A stretch of DNA of 64,000 bases from Thermoplasmata archaeon. Lineage in GTDB: Archaea; Thermoplasmatota; Thermoplasmata; RBG-16-68-12; JAGMCJ01. The first letter of the stretch is position 1. Each line of letters begins with the position of its first letter. The notes below the pieces were generated by a model. That model made no database searches and was not told where the DNA came from. It was given only the letters and a program-made list of their open reading frames with translations. Below, one piece after another: positions 40,956 through 49,920 of the stretch. The stretch lies in contig JAGLRN010000014.1 in the NCBI GenBank assembly GCA_023136265.1, positions 1-64,000 on the forward strand. Direction: 5' to 3'. A program made the position numbers and the translations under genes.

Positions 40956-41084
40956 CTACTTCCCTCCGTGCAACCATATCTTCCAGTTCAGCATCTTTCT
41001 GATGCGGACGACAACAACAATGATCACGAGGAGAACCAGGGCAATGACGAAAACGAACGTGCAGAGGACGTCCGCGAATATCAT
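40956..41084 (-). CDS. Possible single-TM small membrane protein (about 42 aa), absent from the ORF track
   Basis: MIFADVLCTFVFVIALVLLVIIVVVRIRKMLNWKIWLHGGK* just downstream of the methyltransferase, same strand. Confidence 0.45.
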   Translation of the reverse strand: MIFADVLCTFVFVIALVLLVIIVVVVRIRKMLNWKIWLHGGK

Positions 41085-41115
41085 GCCGAACAGGTCGGAG
41101 AAGAACTGGACTACG

Positions 41116-41823
41116 TCAATCGCTGACCACCTCCGCGAAGTAGTTGTCCCTGGACCTATGAAGCTTCCCGACCGCCAGTCCGCTCCGCTCGATGAGCGAT
41201 CTCAGCTCGTCCTCTCGGAACAAGTGGTAGAACCTGTCGATTCTCTTGCCGTCGGGCATCGTCCAGGGCACGAGGATGTCACCGTCCGTGACGGCTTCCG
41301 CGAGCCCCTCGAAGCGAGGCTGGTCGAGGGCCCATACAGAGATTAGTCCCTTGGACCCGCTCTTCAGGAATCTCCTCAGGGACTCAAGGCTCACCAGTCT
41401 CTCCGCGTCCGTGGGCAGATGATGCAACGCCGCGACATAAATGAACCCGCCAAGAACGCCCTCTTCGAGCGGCAGGCGGGAGCTGTCAGCGAGCAGGAAA
41501 ATCACCTTCCCGCTCAGCCCAACCTGGTCGACGTTTCTTTCAGCGACAGATAGCATCTCGCTGGAGAAGTCGACCGCAAGAACCTTTCCCGCCTTCTCGG
41601 CCAGATAGGGGATGTGTCGTCCGTTCCCGCAGCCGATATCCGCCGCGAGATCCATAGATTCCAAGGACTCGACGAAATCCAAGACTTCCCGCCAGGGCGA
41701 CCTCCTCGTGAGGTCGAAGTGCTCCGCTATCCTGTCGAAGACCTCGGCGGTCCTGCTCTTCGATGCGTGGTCGACCATCCGCATAGGCATGGATTCAAGG
41801 CTGATTAAGATTGCCTGAGACAA
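41116..41823 (-). CDS. Class I SAM methyltransferase (Trm9-like)
   Basis: LAADIGCGNGRHIPYLAEKAGKVLAVDFSSEML; YVAALHHLPTDAERL; ISVWALDQ. Confidence 0.8.
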   Translation of the reverse strand: MSQAILISLESMPMRMVDHASKSRTAEVFDRIAEHFDLTRRSPWREVLDFVESLESMDLAADIGCGNGRHIPYLAEKAGKVLAVDFSSEMLSVAERNVDQVGLSGKVIFLLADSSRLPLEEGVLGGFIYVAALHHLPTDAERLVSLESLRRFLKSGSKGLISVWALDQPRFEGLAEAVTDGDILVPWTMPDGKRIDRFYHLFREDELRSLIERSGLAVGKLHRSRDNYFAEVVSD

Positions 41824-41853
41824 GGTTAAAAGTCGAGGAGATAATGCCGCCTC

Positions 41854-42927
41854 ATGACCCTCGATTTCCCGCCCTTCAGGCTTCTGTACTGGATCCTGGA
41901 CAATTACGAGAAGGTGAAGTTCGACCTTGCCTCCAGCAACATGCCACCTTATGTCGCTGACCTTGGCGATAGGCTCAAGGAGGCAAACCTCGCAATGGGG
42001 AGCCTGACGGGCATCGAGGAGCTGAAGGACGCCATCTCGGACGTCAGCGGGGCCGATCCCGAGAACATACTGGTCACGAACGGGGCGAGCGAGGCGAACT
42101 TCCTTGTCTGCGCTGCCCTACTCTCTCACGGGGACGACGTGCTCGTCGAGAGGCCTTTCTACGAACCGCTCGCGTCCATTCCCCAGGGGCTCGACTCCAA
42201 CGTCAAGTTCGTGGACAGGGAACCCATCGACTTCCCGCTCGATTTGGCGAAAGTAGAGGAATCGCTCACTCCCGCCACGAAGCTCTTGGTGATCACGAAC
42301 CTGCACAACCCTTCGGGCGCCCAGATACCTGACGATGTCGTGAAGGAGCTCTCCGAGACCGCCCGGGAGAAGGGCTTCTACGTTCTGTGCGATGAGATAT
42401 TCATGGACTTCGCGCACTCCCCGTCCAGGAACGCTTTCTCCTTTGGCGGGAGGATGATTTCAACCGTGGGCCTCTCGAAGTTCTACGGAACTGGAGGTTT
42501 CCGGGTCGGATGGATCCTCGCGGAAGAGGACATCTTGATGAGATGTCGGCGGGTGAGGGAGCACATGGCGGTGACCTGCTGCAGCTTTGGCGAACAGGCG
42601 GCGGTGGCGGTCCTGCGGGAACGGGAGGAAGTCAAGACGCGCAATCGGAAGATTCTGGATCAGAACTCCCGCACGGTCGTCGACTGGGCGAGAGGGGAGG
42701 GTATTGAGATGACGCCATGGGCGGGTGCGAATGTCTGCTTTCCCGGGCTCCCGCTCGAGAACACGCTCGACTTCTGCAAGCATCTCCTGGACGTGGAGGT
42801 GCTCGTCCCGCCGGGGGAGTTCTTCGGCCTCGCGGGACACGTCCGCATAGGGCTCGGTTGCGAGAATTCGGTCCTGCAGGAAGGTCTGAGAAGGATATCG
42901 GAGGCGCTGAGGGAGTTTCCTGCCTAG
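41854..42927 (+). CDS. Class I/II PLP-dependent aminotransferase
   Basis: NLHNPSGAQIPDDV, DEIFMDF, STVGLSKFYGTGGFRVGW. Confidence 0.9.
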   Translation: MTLDFPPFRLLYWILDNYEKVKFDLASSNMPPYVADLGDRLKEANLAMGSLTGIEELKDAISDVSGADPENILVTNGASEANFLVCAALLSHGDDVLVERPFYEPLASIPQGLDSNVKFVDREPIDFPLDLAKVEESLTPATKLLVITNLHNPSGAQIPDDVVKELSETAREKGFYVLCDEIFMDFAHSPSRNAFSFGGRMISTVGLSKFYGTGGFRVGWILAEEDILMRCRRVREHMAVTCCSFGEQAAVAVLREREEVKTRNRKILDQNSRTVVDWARGEGIEMTPWAGANVCFPGLPLENTLDFCKHLLDVEVLVPPGEFFGLAGHVRIGLGCENSVLQEGLRRISEALREFPA

Positions 42928-42932
42928 TCTAG

Positions 42933-43643
42933 CTACCTGAAGACCTCGCCCGTCTCCTGCGACCACAGGAGAAGGTCCAGATGCCCCATCGGGATGCCTA
43001 TCTCCTCCGCGTAGGCCCTCATCTTCCCCTCGATCTCTAGGTATTTCTTCCTTGACATGTACGCAGGCATCGTCTCGATGACCCCCGCCAGCTCCAGGTT
43101 CTTGAGAATGTGCCTGTCCAGGATGGCCAGGTCCAGACCGAGCCCGATGTTGCGGAGGAAATGGGACGCTTCCTTGTAACCGAGGCCTTTCACGTTCTTC
43201 GCGAACCAGTCACGCAACCCCTCGACATCGAGGTGCCCGGTGAGCTTCTTCTTGACTTGGATGCACCTCCCGCTAGAGAACTGCTCCCTGGCGGTGAGGA
43301 TATACCGCGCCTTTTTCCCGCCGAAGCGGACTCCTCCGAGTTCCGAGCGGATGTCGTCCTCGGTGCCGCCGTACAGAGTGCCAGTCCCCTTCATCCCGCT
43401 GATGGCGCGGTCGCATACCCTTGCCCTCGACTGGGGCGTGCAGATGCAGAAGCTGAGCTCGGCGAAGACGTCCTCGTCGTCCCGCTCGAGGAACCTCTTG
43501 AAGTCATCGATCCGGTCTACGATGATGGCCTTCCTGGAGGAATACGACCCTCTGAGCTCCTTGACCCGCTCAAGATTGTAGGAAGACAAGTGAATACCAT
43601 CCGGATTCAGGCCATCAACGGTATTTAACGATTCTTCAGACAT
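42933..43643 (-). CDS. N-glycosylase/DNA lyase, Ogg2-type 8-oxoguanine DNA glycosylase
   Basis: HhH-GPD pattern VKGLGYKEASHFLRNIG...LAILDRHIL; compact archaeal Ogg2-like length. Confidence 0.8.
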   Translation of the reverse strand: MSEESLNTVDGLNPDGIHLSSYNLERVKELRGSYSSRKAIIVDRIDDFKRFLERDDEDVFAELSFCICTPQSRARVCDRAISGMKGTGTLYGGTEDDIRSELGGVRFGGKKARYILTAREQFSSGRCIQVKKKLTGHLDVEGLRDWFAKNVKGLGYKEASHFLRNIGLGLDLAILDRHILKNLELAGVIETMPAYMSRKKYLEIEGKMRAYAEEIGIPMGHLDLLLWSQETGEVFR

Positions 43644-43889
43644 CTTTCCAAGAGTAAGTCGTTGAGGGCTCTTTCTAAATGTTCGGAAAGGGAAAGGGTG
43701 ATAAAGGACAAGTGGATTGGAGGCGACAACATAATGACGTCTAATCACGTTGTAACCCCACTCAGTGACAAAGGACTGCTTATATCCTATCAGGACAGAA
43801 TAGTAGCAGAAAGATGAGAAAACCCTCACGGAACAGACATTTGACACGAGTGTGGAGGTCGATTACGAGGGATTTAGGAGGCAAACGTT

Positions 43890-44834
43890 ATGGATGAACA
43901 TATTGTTCGGAAGCAGGCTCCCATAGAGGAGAGCGCCTGTCCAGAGTGCGGCAGCGCTCGCCTCGAGATGGACTACGTGCGGAGCGAGGTGGTCTGCTCG
44001 GATTGCGGTTTGGTCGTAGATGAGAAGATCATAGATCACGGTCAGGAATGGACTTCTTACTCGCAGGAGGAATGGGCCAGCCACGCCAGAACCGGCCCGC
44101 CAATGAGCTATCTCGTGCACGACAAGGGGCTATCCACGGATATCCCGGAGGCCAATGTCGATGCGCAGAAGAGACGTCTCAGCATGAAGACGAAACAGCG
44201 GTTCTACCGGATGAGGATGCTGCACAACCGAGTGCGGGCGGGAATCCCAGGCGGGAGGGGACTGATAGAGGCTCTCAGAGAACTTGACAGAATCTCCTCG
44301 ACGCTCGGCCTGCCGCCCACGTTCAAGGAAGAGGCGGCCAGGATATACCGCCGAGCGAGGGAGGAAGGACTCGTCCAGGGAAGGAGCATCCGCGCCGTGA
44401 TGGGCGCGTCGGTCTATGCGGTGTGCAGGCTCAATGATGTGCCCCGAACGTTCGATGAGGTCGCGAAGGCGGCGAGCGCCGACACGAAGGCCGTGAAGCG
44501 GGCCTACAACGCAATCTCAAGGAAACTCAGTCTAACCCTGCATCTGACGAGGCCGAGGGACTACTTGGAGAGGTTCGCCAGCAGGCTCGACCTGTCCAGG
44601 AAGGTGCGCTCAAAGGCACTGGAGTACCTGGACGCCGTCCCAGAGCTGGACGTCGTGTCAGGGAAGTCGCCCTTGGGCACGGTGGCAGCTGCGATATACA
44701 TGGCAGCCGTCGAGGTCGGAGAGCACGTGACCCAGAGGGACATCTCCCAAATCGCTGGTGTCAGCGAGGTCACGCTGCGAGCGAGGTGCAAGGAAATCGA
44801 GACTGTGGTCAAGAGAGCTAAGATGGCAGGGTGA
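43890..44834 (+). CDS. tfb: Transcription initiation factor IIB (TFB)
   Basis: Zn ribbon CPECGSARLEMDYVRSEVVCSDCGLVVDEKIIDHGQEW; two cyclin repeats. Confidence 0.96.
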   Translation: MDEHIVRKQAPIEESACPECGSARLEMDYVRSEVVCSDCGLVVDEKIIDHGQEWTSYSQEEWASHARTGPPMSYLVHDKGLSTDIPEANVDAQKRRLSMKTKQRFYRMRMLHNRVRAGIPGGRGLIEALRELDRISSTLGLPPTFKEEAARIYRRAREEGLVQGRSIRAVMGASVYAVCRLNDVPRTFDEVAKAASADTKAVKRAYNAISRKLSLTLHLTRPRDYLERFASRLDLSRKVRSKALEYLDAVPELDVVSGKSPLGTVAAAIYMAAVEVGEHVTQRDISQIAGVSEVTLRARCKEIETVVKRAKMAG

Positions 44835-46032
44835 CCGTCAACCGGCACTTTCCCGTGAGCCTCCCTTTGCACTCAGTCTCTTCGATTTCGCAGTCCACTC
44901 CCAGTTTTTCGTCCACGATCGCTTTCACGACGTTCTCTGCGAAGATGCAACCCGCGCCCTCTATGTGCTTCAGCTTCTCGCATTCGATGAAGTCCTCGAG
45001 GCGTATGGTCATGGGGTCCTCGCTGACGATCTCGGCCCTGCCCAGGCCGTGCTCCTTCCAGAACTCGCTGATCTCGTCCATGAGCTCCTTTTTGGTCTTC
45101 GATTTCATGGATTTGGCGAGGGCGATTCCCACCTCTCTTCCGAGGGTCTCGAAGATAGGGAGCGTGTTCACACCGAGCAGGTCGAGATATCTCTTTGTCA
45201 ACGCAACGAGCGTGTCGGTGATGTTCGCAGACCCTGGGGCGAAGCCCTGACTCCAGATGCTCTCGGCTATCGCCCTCATCGCTGCTACGATTCCCTCGTC
45301 GTCCGTCCAAATGGCGATATCATCCCCCCGGTGAACGACCTCATCGTTGGGAATCGGGTGGCAGAGCAACAGCTCCTCAGAATCCTTGACCATGAAGTAA
45401 ATCGGCAGGTTCATGTCGATCGTCCTGACCTCGGTGAGTCCCTCGAGGACTTTCACATCATCCATCGTCGTGGAATCCACTGGGAAGGCGTACTTGAGGA
45501 CCAGGCCCTCTTTCGACTTCTCCTCAATCCAGGGCAACCTCGCGCGAACGAGCCTCGTCGGACTCGCCCAAGTACCGACCAAGAGTATCTCCTTCTTCGC
45601 CCCGTCGTACATCTTCGACAGGCGCTCCCTGACATTCCTCCTGCCATATATGGCCTCGAACCTGCCCGCCTTCTCGACCTCAACGGTCGGGGTTATGGCG
45701 AACTCCAGCGAGTAGTCGTCCACGTTCATTTCCAACTCGCTCGCCTCGAGTCTTTTCCGTTCTGCGACCTTCTCGATGTATGCCTCGATGGGCACTGGTA
45801 CGTACTTGGTCGGCTTCTCGGGAATTATCTCAACGAGACCCTTCTCGTGAAGCTGATTCATCGTCGAGTATATCCTCGTCCTCGGAACGCGGGAAAGGGA
45901 CGGCAGCTGACTCGCGATCGCCTCTCCCAGGTCGAGCAGGGTGAGGTAGATCCTGGCCTGATATTCCGTGAGGCCAAGGTTCTGCATCTTCCTCAGCCTG
46001 TCTTCATTTATGGGCATGCTAATCAATGGCAC
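44818..46032 (-). CDS. TrmB-family regulator with C-terminal V4R-like domain
   Basis: N-terminal TrmB HTH (GLTEYQARIYLTLLDLGEAIASQLPSLSRVPRTRIYSTMNQLHEKGLVE); C-terminal GAGCIFAENVVKAIVDEKLG..CEIEETECKGRLTGKCRLTV. Confidence 0.82.
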   Translation of the reverse strand: MPLISMPINEDRLRKMQNLGLTEYQARIYLTLLDLGEAIASQLPSLSRVPRTRIYSTMNQLHEKGLVEIIPEKPTKYVPVPIEAYIEKVAERKRLEASELEMNVDDYSLEFAITPTVEVEKAGRFEAIYGRRNVRERLSKMYDGAKKEILLVGTWASPTRLVRARLPWIEEKSKEGLVLKYAFPVDSTTMDDVKVLEGLTEVRTIDMNLPIYFMVKDSEELLLCHPIPNDEVVHRGDDIAIWTDDEGIVAAMRAIAESIWSQGFAPGSANITDTLVALTKRYLDLLGVNTLPIFETLGREVGIALAKSMKSKTKKELMDEISEFWKEHGLGRAEIVSEDPMTIRLEDFIECEKLKHIEGAGCIFAENVVKAIVDEKLGVDCEIEETECKGRLTGKCRLTVTLPS

Positions 46033-46053
46033 AACGGTTTCTCCCTTAAATAT

Positions 46054-46071
46054 GTCACTCGGCTTAGTGAC
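46054..46071. promoter_or_regulatory. Inverted repeat GTCACT-n6-AGTGAC next to the TATA-like element of the TrmB/V4R gene
   Basis: Read directly; flanked by TTAAATATG (TATA on the minus strand). Confidence 0.5.
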
Positions 46072-46124
46072 AGAGAAAGTTGAAATAACTGGAACGGAGT
46101 TATATCTCGTACGGAGGTCTCAAC

Positions 46125-46352
46125 GTGAGAGAGAAAATCCTAGACGTACTGGATAAGGAGATTCGTCCTGGCCTTCAAATGGACGGCGGAGACGTGGAGT
46201 TCGTGAATTACGATGAGAACAGCGGAGTCGTCTCAGTGAGGCTGAAGGGCGCCTGCGGGACATGTCCCATGTCCACGCTGACCCTGCAGATGGGAATCGA
46301 GAGGATACTCAAGGACCGCATCCCAGAGGTGAAGTCCGTAGTCTCCGTCTAG
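46125..46352 (+). CDS. NifU C-terminal-domain Fe-S scaffold protein (GTG start)
   Basis: LDKEIRPGLQMDGGDVEFV...GACGTCPMSTLTLQMGIERILK. Confidence 0.93.
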   Translation: MREKILDVLDKEIRPGLQMDGGDVEFVNYDENSGVVSVRLKGACGTCPMSTLTLQMGIERILKDRIPEVKSVVSV

Positions 46353-46424
46353 GCGGAGCCCTATCCTTTTCTGATTGCTACTGGCGGCTCGACGACGCGA
46401 GGGCCGAACTCCCTGCTGCAGGAG

Positions 46425-46586
46425 CTAGCCGACTTGCACGAATTCCTCTTTTGTTGCACCGCAAACGGGGCAGGTCCAGTCAGCTGGAAGGTCCTCGAAG
46501 GACGTTCCTGGCTTGATTCCTGATTCAGCATCCCCTGTGTCTGGATCGTAGATGTAACCGCATACAGTGCATTCCCACTTAACCAT
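46425..46586 (-). CDS. Rubredoxin (53 aa), absent from the ORF track
   Basis: [53 protein letters not shown]; paired CxxCG motifs. Confidence 0.95.
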   Translation of the reverse strand: MVKWECTVCGYIYDPDTGDAESGIKPGTSFEDLPADWTCPVCGATKEEFVQVG

Positions 46587-46594
46587 CACACCAC

Positions 46595-47095
46595 CTACAT
46601 CTTAATGAATCTGTCCTTTAGCGCGTTGCAGAGAGGACACCGGTCCGGGGGCTCGCCCTCCATGGTGTAGCCGCACACCGGGCAGATGTAGTATTCCTTC
46701 TTCTCGAAGTCCTTGCCCGCCTTCAGCGCCTCCAAGGCTTCGGAGTAGAGCCCCTCGTGCACCTTCTCCGCTGCCAAGGCCCAGGTGAATGTCCTCCCCG
46801 CCAACTTGTTCTCTTCGGTGTTGGCCTGCTCGATGAAGGCGGGATACATCTCAACGGCCTCGTGCCTCTCCCCCATCATGGCCTCGTGGAGGTTCTCCTC
46901 AGTGGTCCCGATGCCACCAATCGCCTTCAGATGGTTCAACGCGTGGAAGGTCTCGGACTCGGCGGCGACGCGGAACAGCCTGGCAACCTCGGGAAAGCCC
47001 TCCTTTTCCGCTTTCAAGGCAAAGGCTAGATACCTTCTGTTGGCCTGTGATTCGCCCGCGAAGGCGTCCTTCAGATTCTGGTCTGTCTCACTCAT
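46595..47095 (-). CDS. Rubrerythrin
   Basis: [22 protein letters not shown]...[11 protein letters not shown]...[19 protein letters not shown]; start ATG at 47095 (track start 47185). Confidence 0.94.
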   Translation of the reverse strand: MSETDQNLKDAFAGESQANRRYLAFALKAEKEGFPEVARLFRVAAESETFHALNHLKAIGGIGTTEENLHEAMMGERHEAVEMYPAFIEQANTEENKLAGRTFTWALAAEKVHEGLYSEALEALKAGKDFEKKEYYICPVCGYTMEGEPPDRCPLCNALKDRFIKM

Positions 47096-47134
47096 GTACT
47101 CACAGCGTTGGCAGACTGAAGAACAAATACAAGT

Positions 47135-47148
47135 ATGTTTGCAAACAT
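47135..47148. promoter_or_regulatory. Perfect 14-bp palindrome ATGTTTGCAAACAT between rubrerythrin and ctaB
   Basis: Read directly in the divergent intergenic region. Confidence 0.55.
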
Positions 47149-47160
47149 GGCGGCATCGAG

Positions 47161-48024
47161 ATGAATCAGCGGGCGTACTTCTCACTCACCAAGCCAGCGA
47201 TCGTGGCGCTACTCCTTTTCACGTCAGCTGCGATGATGCTCACCGCCCACTTCGTGGAGGAGGCGGACCCCGGTGTCGCGATATGGGTCCTCGCGATCCT
47301 CTCTGTGTACCTGACCACATCCGGGACCAATGCTGTCACGTGCTACATAGACAGGGATGTCGACAGGATCATGGGGAGGACCCAGAAGAGGCCGATTCCG
47401 AGGGACCAGATCAGTCCGGACAGGCGGGCGGCGCTCTTTGGCGGGGCGCTCGTCATCGCTGGTCTCGTGCTCGCGTTCCCCGTGGGTCTCCTGTTCCTCT
47501 TCATCGGGATTCTCGGGGTCGTCGACACGGTTGTCGTCTACAGCGCAGGGCTGAAGAGAAGAACCCCTTGGAACATCATCTTGGGCGGATTCAGCGGCGG
47601 TCTACCGGCCCTTGGCGGATGGGTTGCCATCACAGGGTCGATAGGTCTTATCCCGCTCATGGCGTTCTCCCTCGTCGTTGCGTGGATACCCGGCCACATA
47701 TGGAGCTTGGCACTCCTCTACAAGGATGAGTACTCAAAAGCGGGAATCCCTATGCTCCCGGTGGTCACGTCCGAGAGGGGGGCACTCAGGTGCATCGCCT
47801 CGACCGCCCTGATCATGTTCGGCATCTCCCTGTCCCTGGCCTACTTTGGCGGGCTCGGTCTGGTGTACACGACGTCCGCCGTCCTCCTCGGCATCCCCGC
47901 TCTGACACTCGGCTTCCTTCTTGTGGCCAGGCCGACGAAAAGAAACGCGAAGCTGCTCTTCAAGTTCTCGAGCCCTTACCTCTTCCTGCTCTTTCTGGCG
48001 ATGGTGATCGGGGCTTTGCTCTAG
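47161..48024 (+). CDS. ctaB: Protoheme IX farnesyltransferase (haem O synthase)
   Basis: UbiA fold; YFSLTKPAIVALLLFTSAAMM; NAVTCYIDRDVDRIMGRTQKRPIP; WIPGHIWSLALLYKDEYSKAGIPMLPVV. Confidence 0.93.
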   Translation: MNQRAYFSLTKPAIVALLLFTSAAMMLTAHFVEEADPGVAIWVLAILSVYLTTSGTNAVTCYIDRDVDRIMGRTQKRPIPRDQISPDRRAALFGGALVIAGLVLAFPVGLLFLFIGILGVVDTVVVYSAGLKRRTPWNIILGGFSGGLPALGGWVAITGSIGLIPLMAFSLVVAWIPGHIWSLALLYKDEYSKAGIPMLPVVTSERGALRCIASTALIMFGISLSLAYFGGLGLVYTTSAVLLGIPALTLGFLLVARPTKRNAKLLFKFSSPYLFLLFLAMVIGALL

Positions 48025-48929
48025 GGGAACCTATCCCACTTAAGAAGCTCCCTTATGGTGTTCCTTGCCATTTTCGGGTTCTCCTTGAGCCTCCTCATGC
48101 TGTAGGGGTACCAGTCCCTCCCGAAGGGGACATAGACTCTCATCTTGTGGCCTCTGGAGACGATCTCCCGGCGGATCCTTTCCTTCACGCCGAGCAGCAT
48201 CTGGAACTCATACTCCTTGGACCCCAGGCCCAGCTTTTCGATCAGCCTCTCGGACGCGGCTATCAGCTCATCGTCGTGCGTCGCGATCCCGACGTAGGAG
48301 CCCGCCTCGAACATGATCTCCAGCAGCGTCATGAAGTTCTCGTTTATCTCGCTCATCTTGTGATATGCGATCTCTGGCGGCTCCACGTAGATGCCCTTGC
48401 ACAGGCGGAAGTTCGCGTCCTGGGACGCTACGACGCGAACATCGCTCTCCGATCTCTTCAGATAGGACTGGATCGCCACGCCGACGCTACCGCGGCTCTC
48501 GCGAAGCCGCCTGTGCATGTCCAGCGTGTCCGTCGTCGTCGTGTGGTCCTCCATGTCGATCCTGACGAAGTTGCCAATCTTCTTGGCTTTGGCCACGAGT
48601 CTGTCGATGTTCCCGAGACATAATCCCTTGTCGACCCTGAGACCGAGGTGTGTGGGCTTGACAGAGATGTTGGTGTCCAGGTTCTCGTTCCGGATGGCAG
48701 CGAGGACCCTCATGTAGAGTGAGGTTGCCTCCTCGGACTCCTCCCTGCTCTCCGCGTTCTCCCCCAGGACGTCAATGGTCGCACACGTGCCCTGGGCCAT
48801 CACCAGCTTGACGGTGGAGACGGCATCCCCCAAGGACGCTCCCGCGACGTATCGACCCGCCACACGCTTCGTCAGAATCTTCGGAATCATGGGAAGTAGT
48901 GCAACTATGGCATCGTCGAAGAAGCTCAC
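48021..48929 (-). CDS. Proline dehydrogenase
   Basis: SVKPTHLGLRVDKGLC, VRIDMEDHTTTTDTLDMHRRL, VGIATHDDELI, FQMLLGVKERIRREIVSRGHKMRVYVPFGRDWYPYSMRRLKE. Confidence 0.93.
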   Translation of the reverse strand: MSFFDDAIVALLPMIPKILTKRVAGRYVAGASLGDAVSTVKLVMAQGTCATIDVLGENAESREESEEATSLYMRVLAAIRNENLDTNISVKPTHLGLRVDKGLCLGNIDRLVAKAKKIGNFVRIDMEDHTTTTDTLDMHRRLRESRGSVGVAIQSYLKRSESDVRVVASQDANFRLCKGIYVEPPEIAYHKMSEINENFMTLLEIMFEAGSYVGIATHDDELIAASERLIEKLGLGSKEYEFQMLLGVKERIRREIVSRGHKMRVYVPFGRDWYPYSMRRLKENPKMARNTIRELLKWDRFP

Positions 48930-49091
48930 GCCGTTCCTCCCACCTCTGTCCCGATAGTGGATACGGACATTAAAAACCTAATGCACTCCTCCCGCCGAAG
49001 ACCGACTGTCGAAATCCGAACTCGCCGTGGCGGGAAGACGTCAACGGCATGATGGCGGTACGGAGCTCCCGCCAAAAACGTTAAGAAAGCC

Positions 49092-49105
49092 ACGGCTATA
49101 GCCGT
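49092..49105. promoter_or_regulatory. Perfect 14-bp palindrome ACGGCTATAGCCGT upstream of etfB
   Basis: Read directly, 16-29 nt upstream of the ATG, centre CTATAG. Confidence 0.55.
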
Positions 49106-49120
49106 CAAACGGGGAGCCAA

Positions 49121-49912
49121 ATGAACATATTGGTGTGTATGAAGCAAGTCCCGGACACGGCGATAGCAATAAGGCTGGATGCGGAACAGAAGAGCATCGA
49201 CAGGTCGGAGATAACGTATGTCGTGAACCCCTTCGATGAGTACGCAATCGAGGCGGGACTGCAGCTCAAGGAGAAGTACGGCGGGGAGGTCACGCTCGTG
49301 ACGATGGGTCCCGACAGAGCGGATGAGGCGCTCAGGACTGGACTGGCCATGGGCGCGGACAAGGGCGTCCACATAAGCGACCCTGCGCTCGAGGGATCGG
49401 ACACGCTCGTGACGGCAAAGGTCCTCGCGGCAGCGATTAAAGGACTGCCGTATGATATCGTCCTCTGCGGGAAGGTCGCCACTGACGACAACACTGGACA
49501 GGTGGGCCCGGCGCTCGCGGAACTGCTCGGGATCCCGCACATATCGGGGGCGACGACGCTCGAAGTGGACGACGACGCCAAGAAGGCGACCGCCACAAGG
49601 GAGGTCGAGGGCGGGTTCATGCGAATGGAGGTCCCGATTCCGGCGGTGATCACTGCCGAGAAGGACCTGAACGCGCCGAGGTACCCCTCGCTACCCGGGA
49701 TAATGAAGGCGAAGACGAAGCCCGTGGACAAGAAGGACGTGGCGTCCCTGGGCATGGACCCTTCATCCGTCGGTCTGGCGGGCTCGAAGATCCAGCCCAT
49801 GGGCATGTCCCTCCCGCCGGTGAGAGAGGCGGGGAGGATAATCGAGGGCGAGGCCGAGGAGGCAGCCAAGGAGCTGGCCCGCCTCCTGCGTGCGGAGGTG
49901 AAGATCCTTTAG
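49121..49912 (+). CDS. etfB: Electron transfer flavoprotein beta subunit
   Basis: MNILVCMKQVPDTAIAIRLD, VVNPFDEYAIEAGLQLKE, GKVATDDNTGQVGPALAELLG. Confidence 0.95.
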   Translation: MNILVCMKQVPDTAIAIRLDAEQKSIDRSEITYVVNPFDEYAIEAGLQLKEKYGGEVTLVTMGPDRADEALRTGLAMGADKGVHISDPALEGSDTLVTAKVLAAAIKGLPYDIVLCGKVATDDNTGQVGPALAELLGIPHISGATTLEVDDDAKKATATREVEGGFMRMEVPIPAVITAEKDLNAPRYPSLPGIMKAKTKPVDKKDVASLGMDPSSVGLAGSKIQPMGMSLPPVREAGRIIEGEAEEAAKELARLLRAEVKIL

Positions 49913-49920
49913 GGGGTGTC

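Noticed and set aside
40726-40977. 83-aa minus-strand ORF across the 11-bp repeat array
   Set aside because: Repeat period is not a multiple of 3 and the translation shows no repeat or domain, so a coding explanation is unlikely
44758-46083. 441-aa plus-strand ORF opposite the TrmB/V4R gene
   Set aside because: Shadow ORF of a well-supported minus-strand regulator, overlapping the end of tfb
46785-47729. 314-aa plus-strand ORF spanning rubrerythrin and ctaB
   Set aside because: Overlaps two solid genes in other frames; no domain
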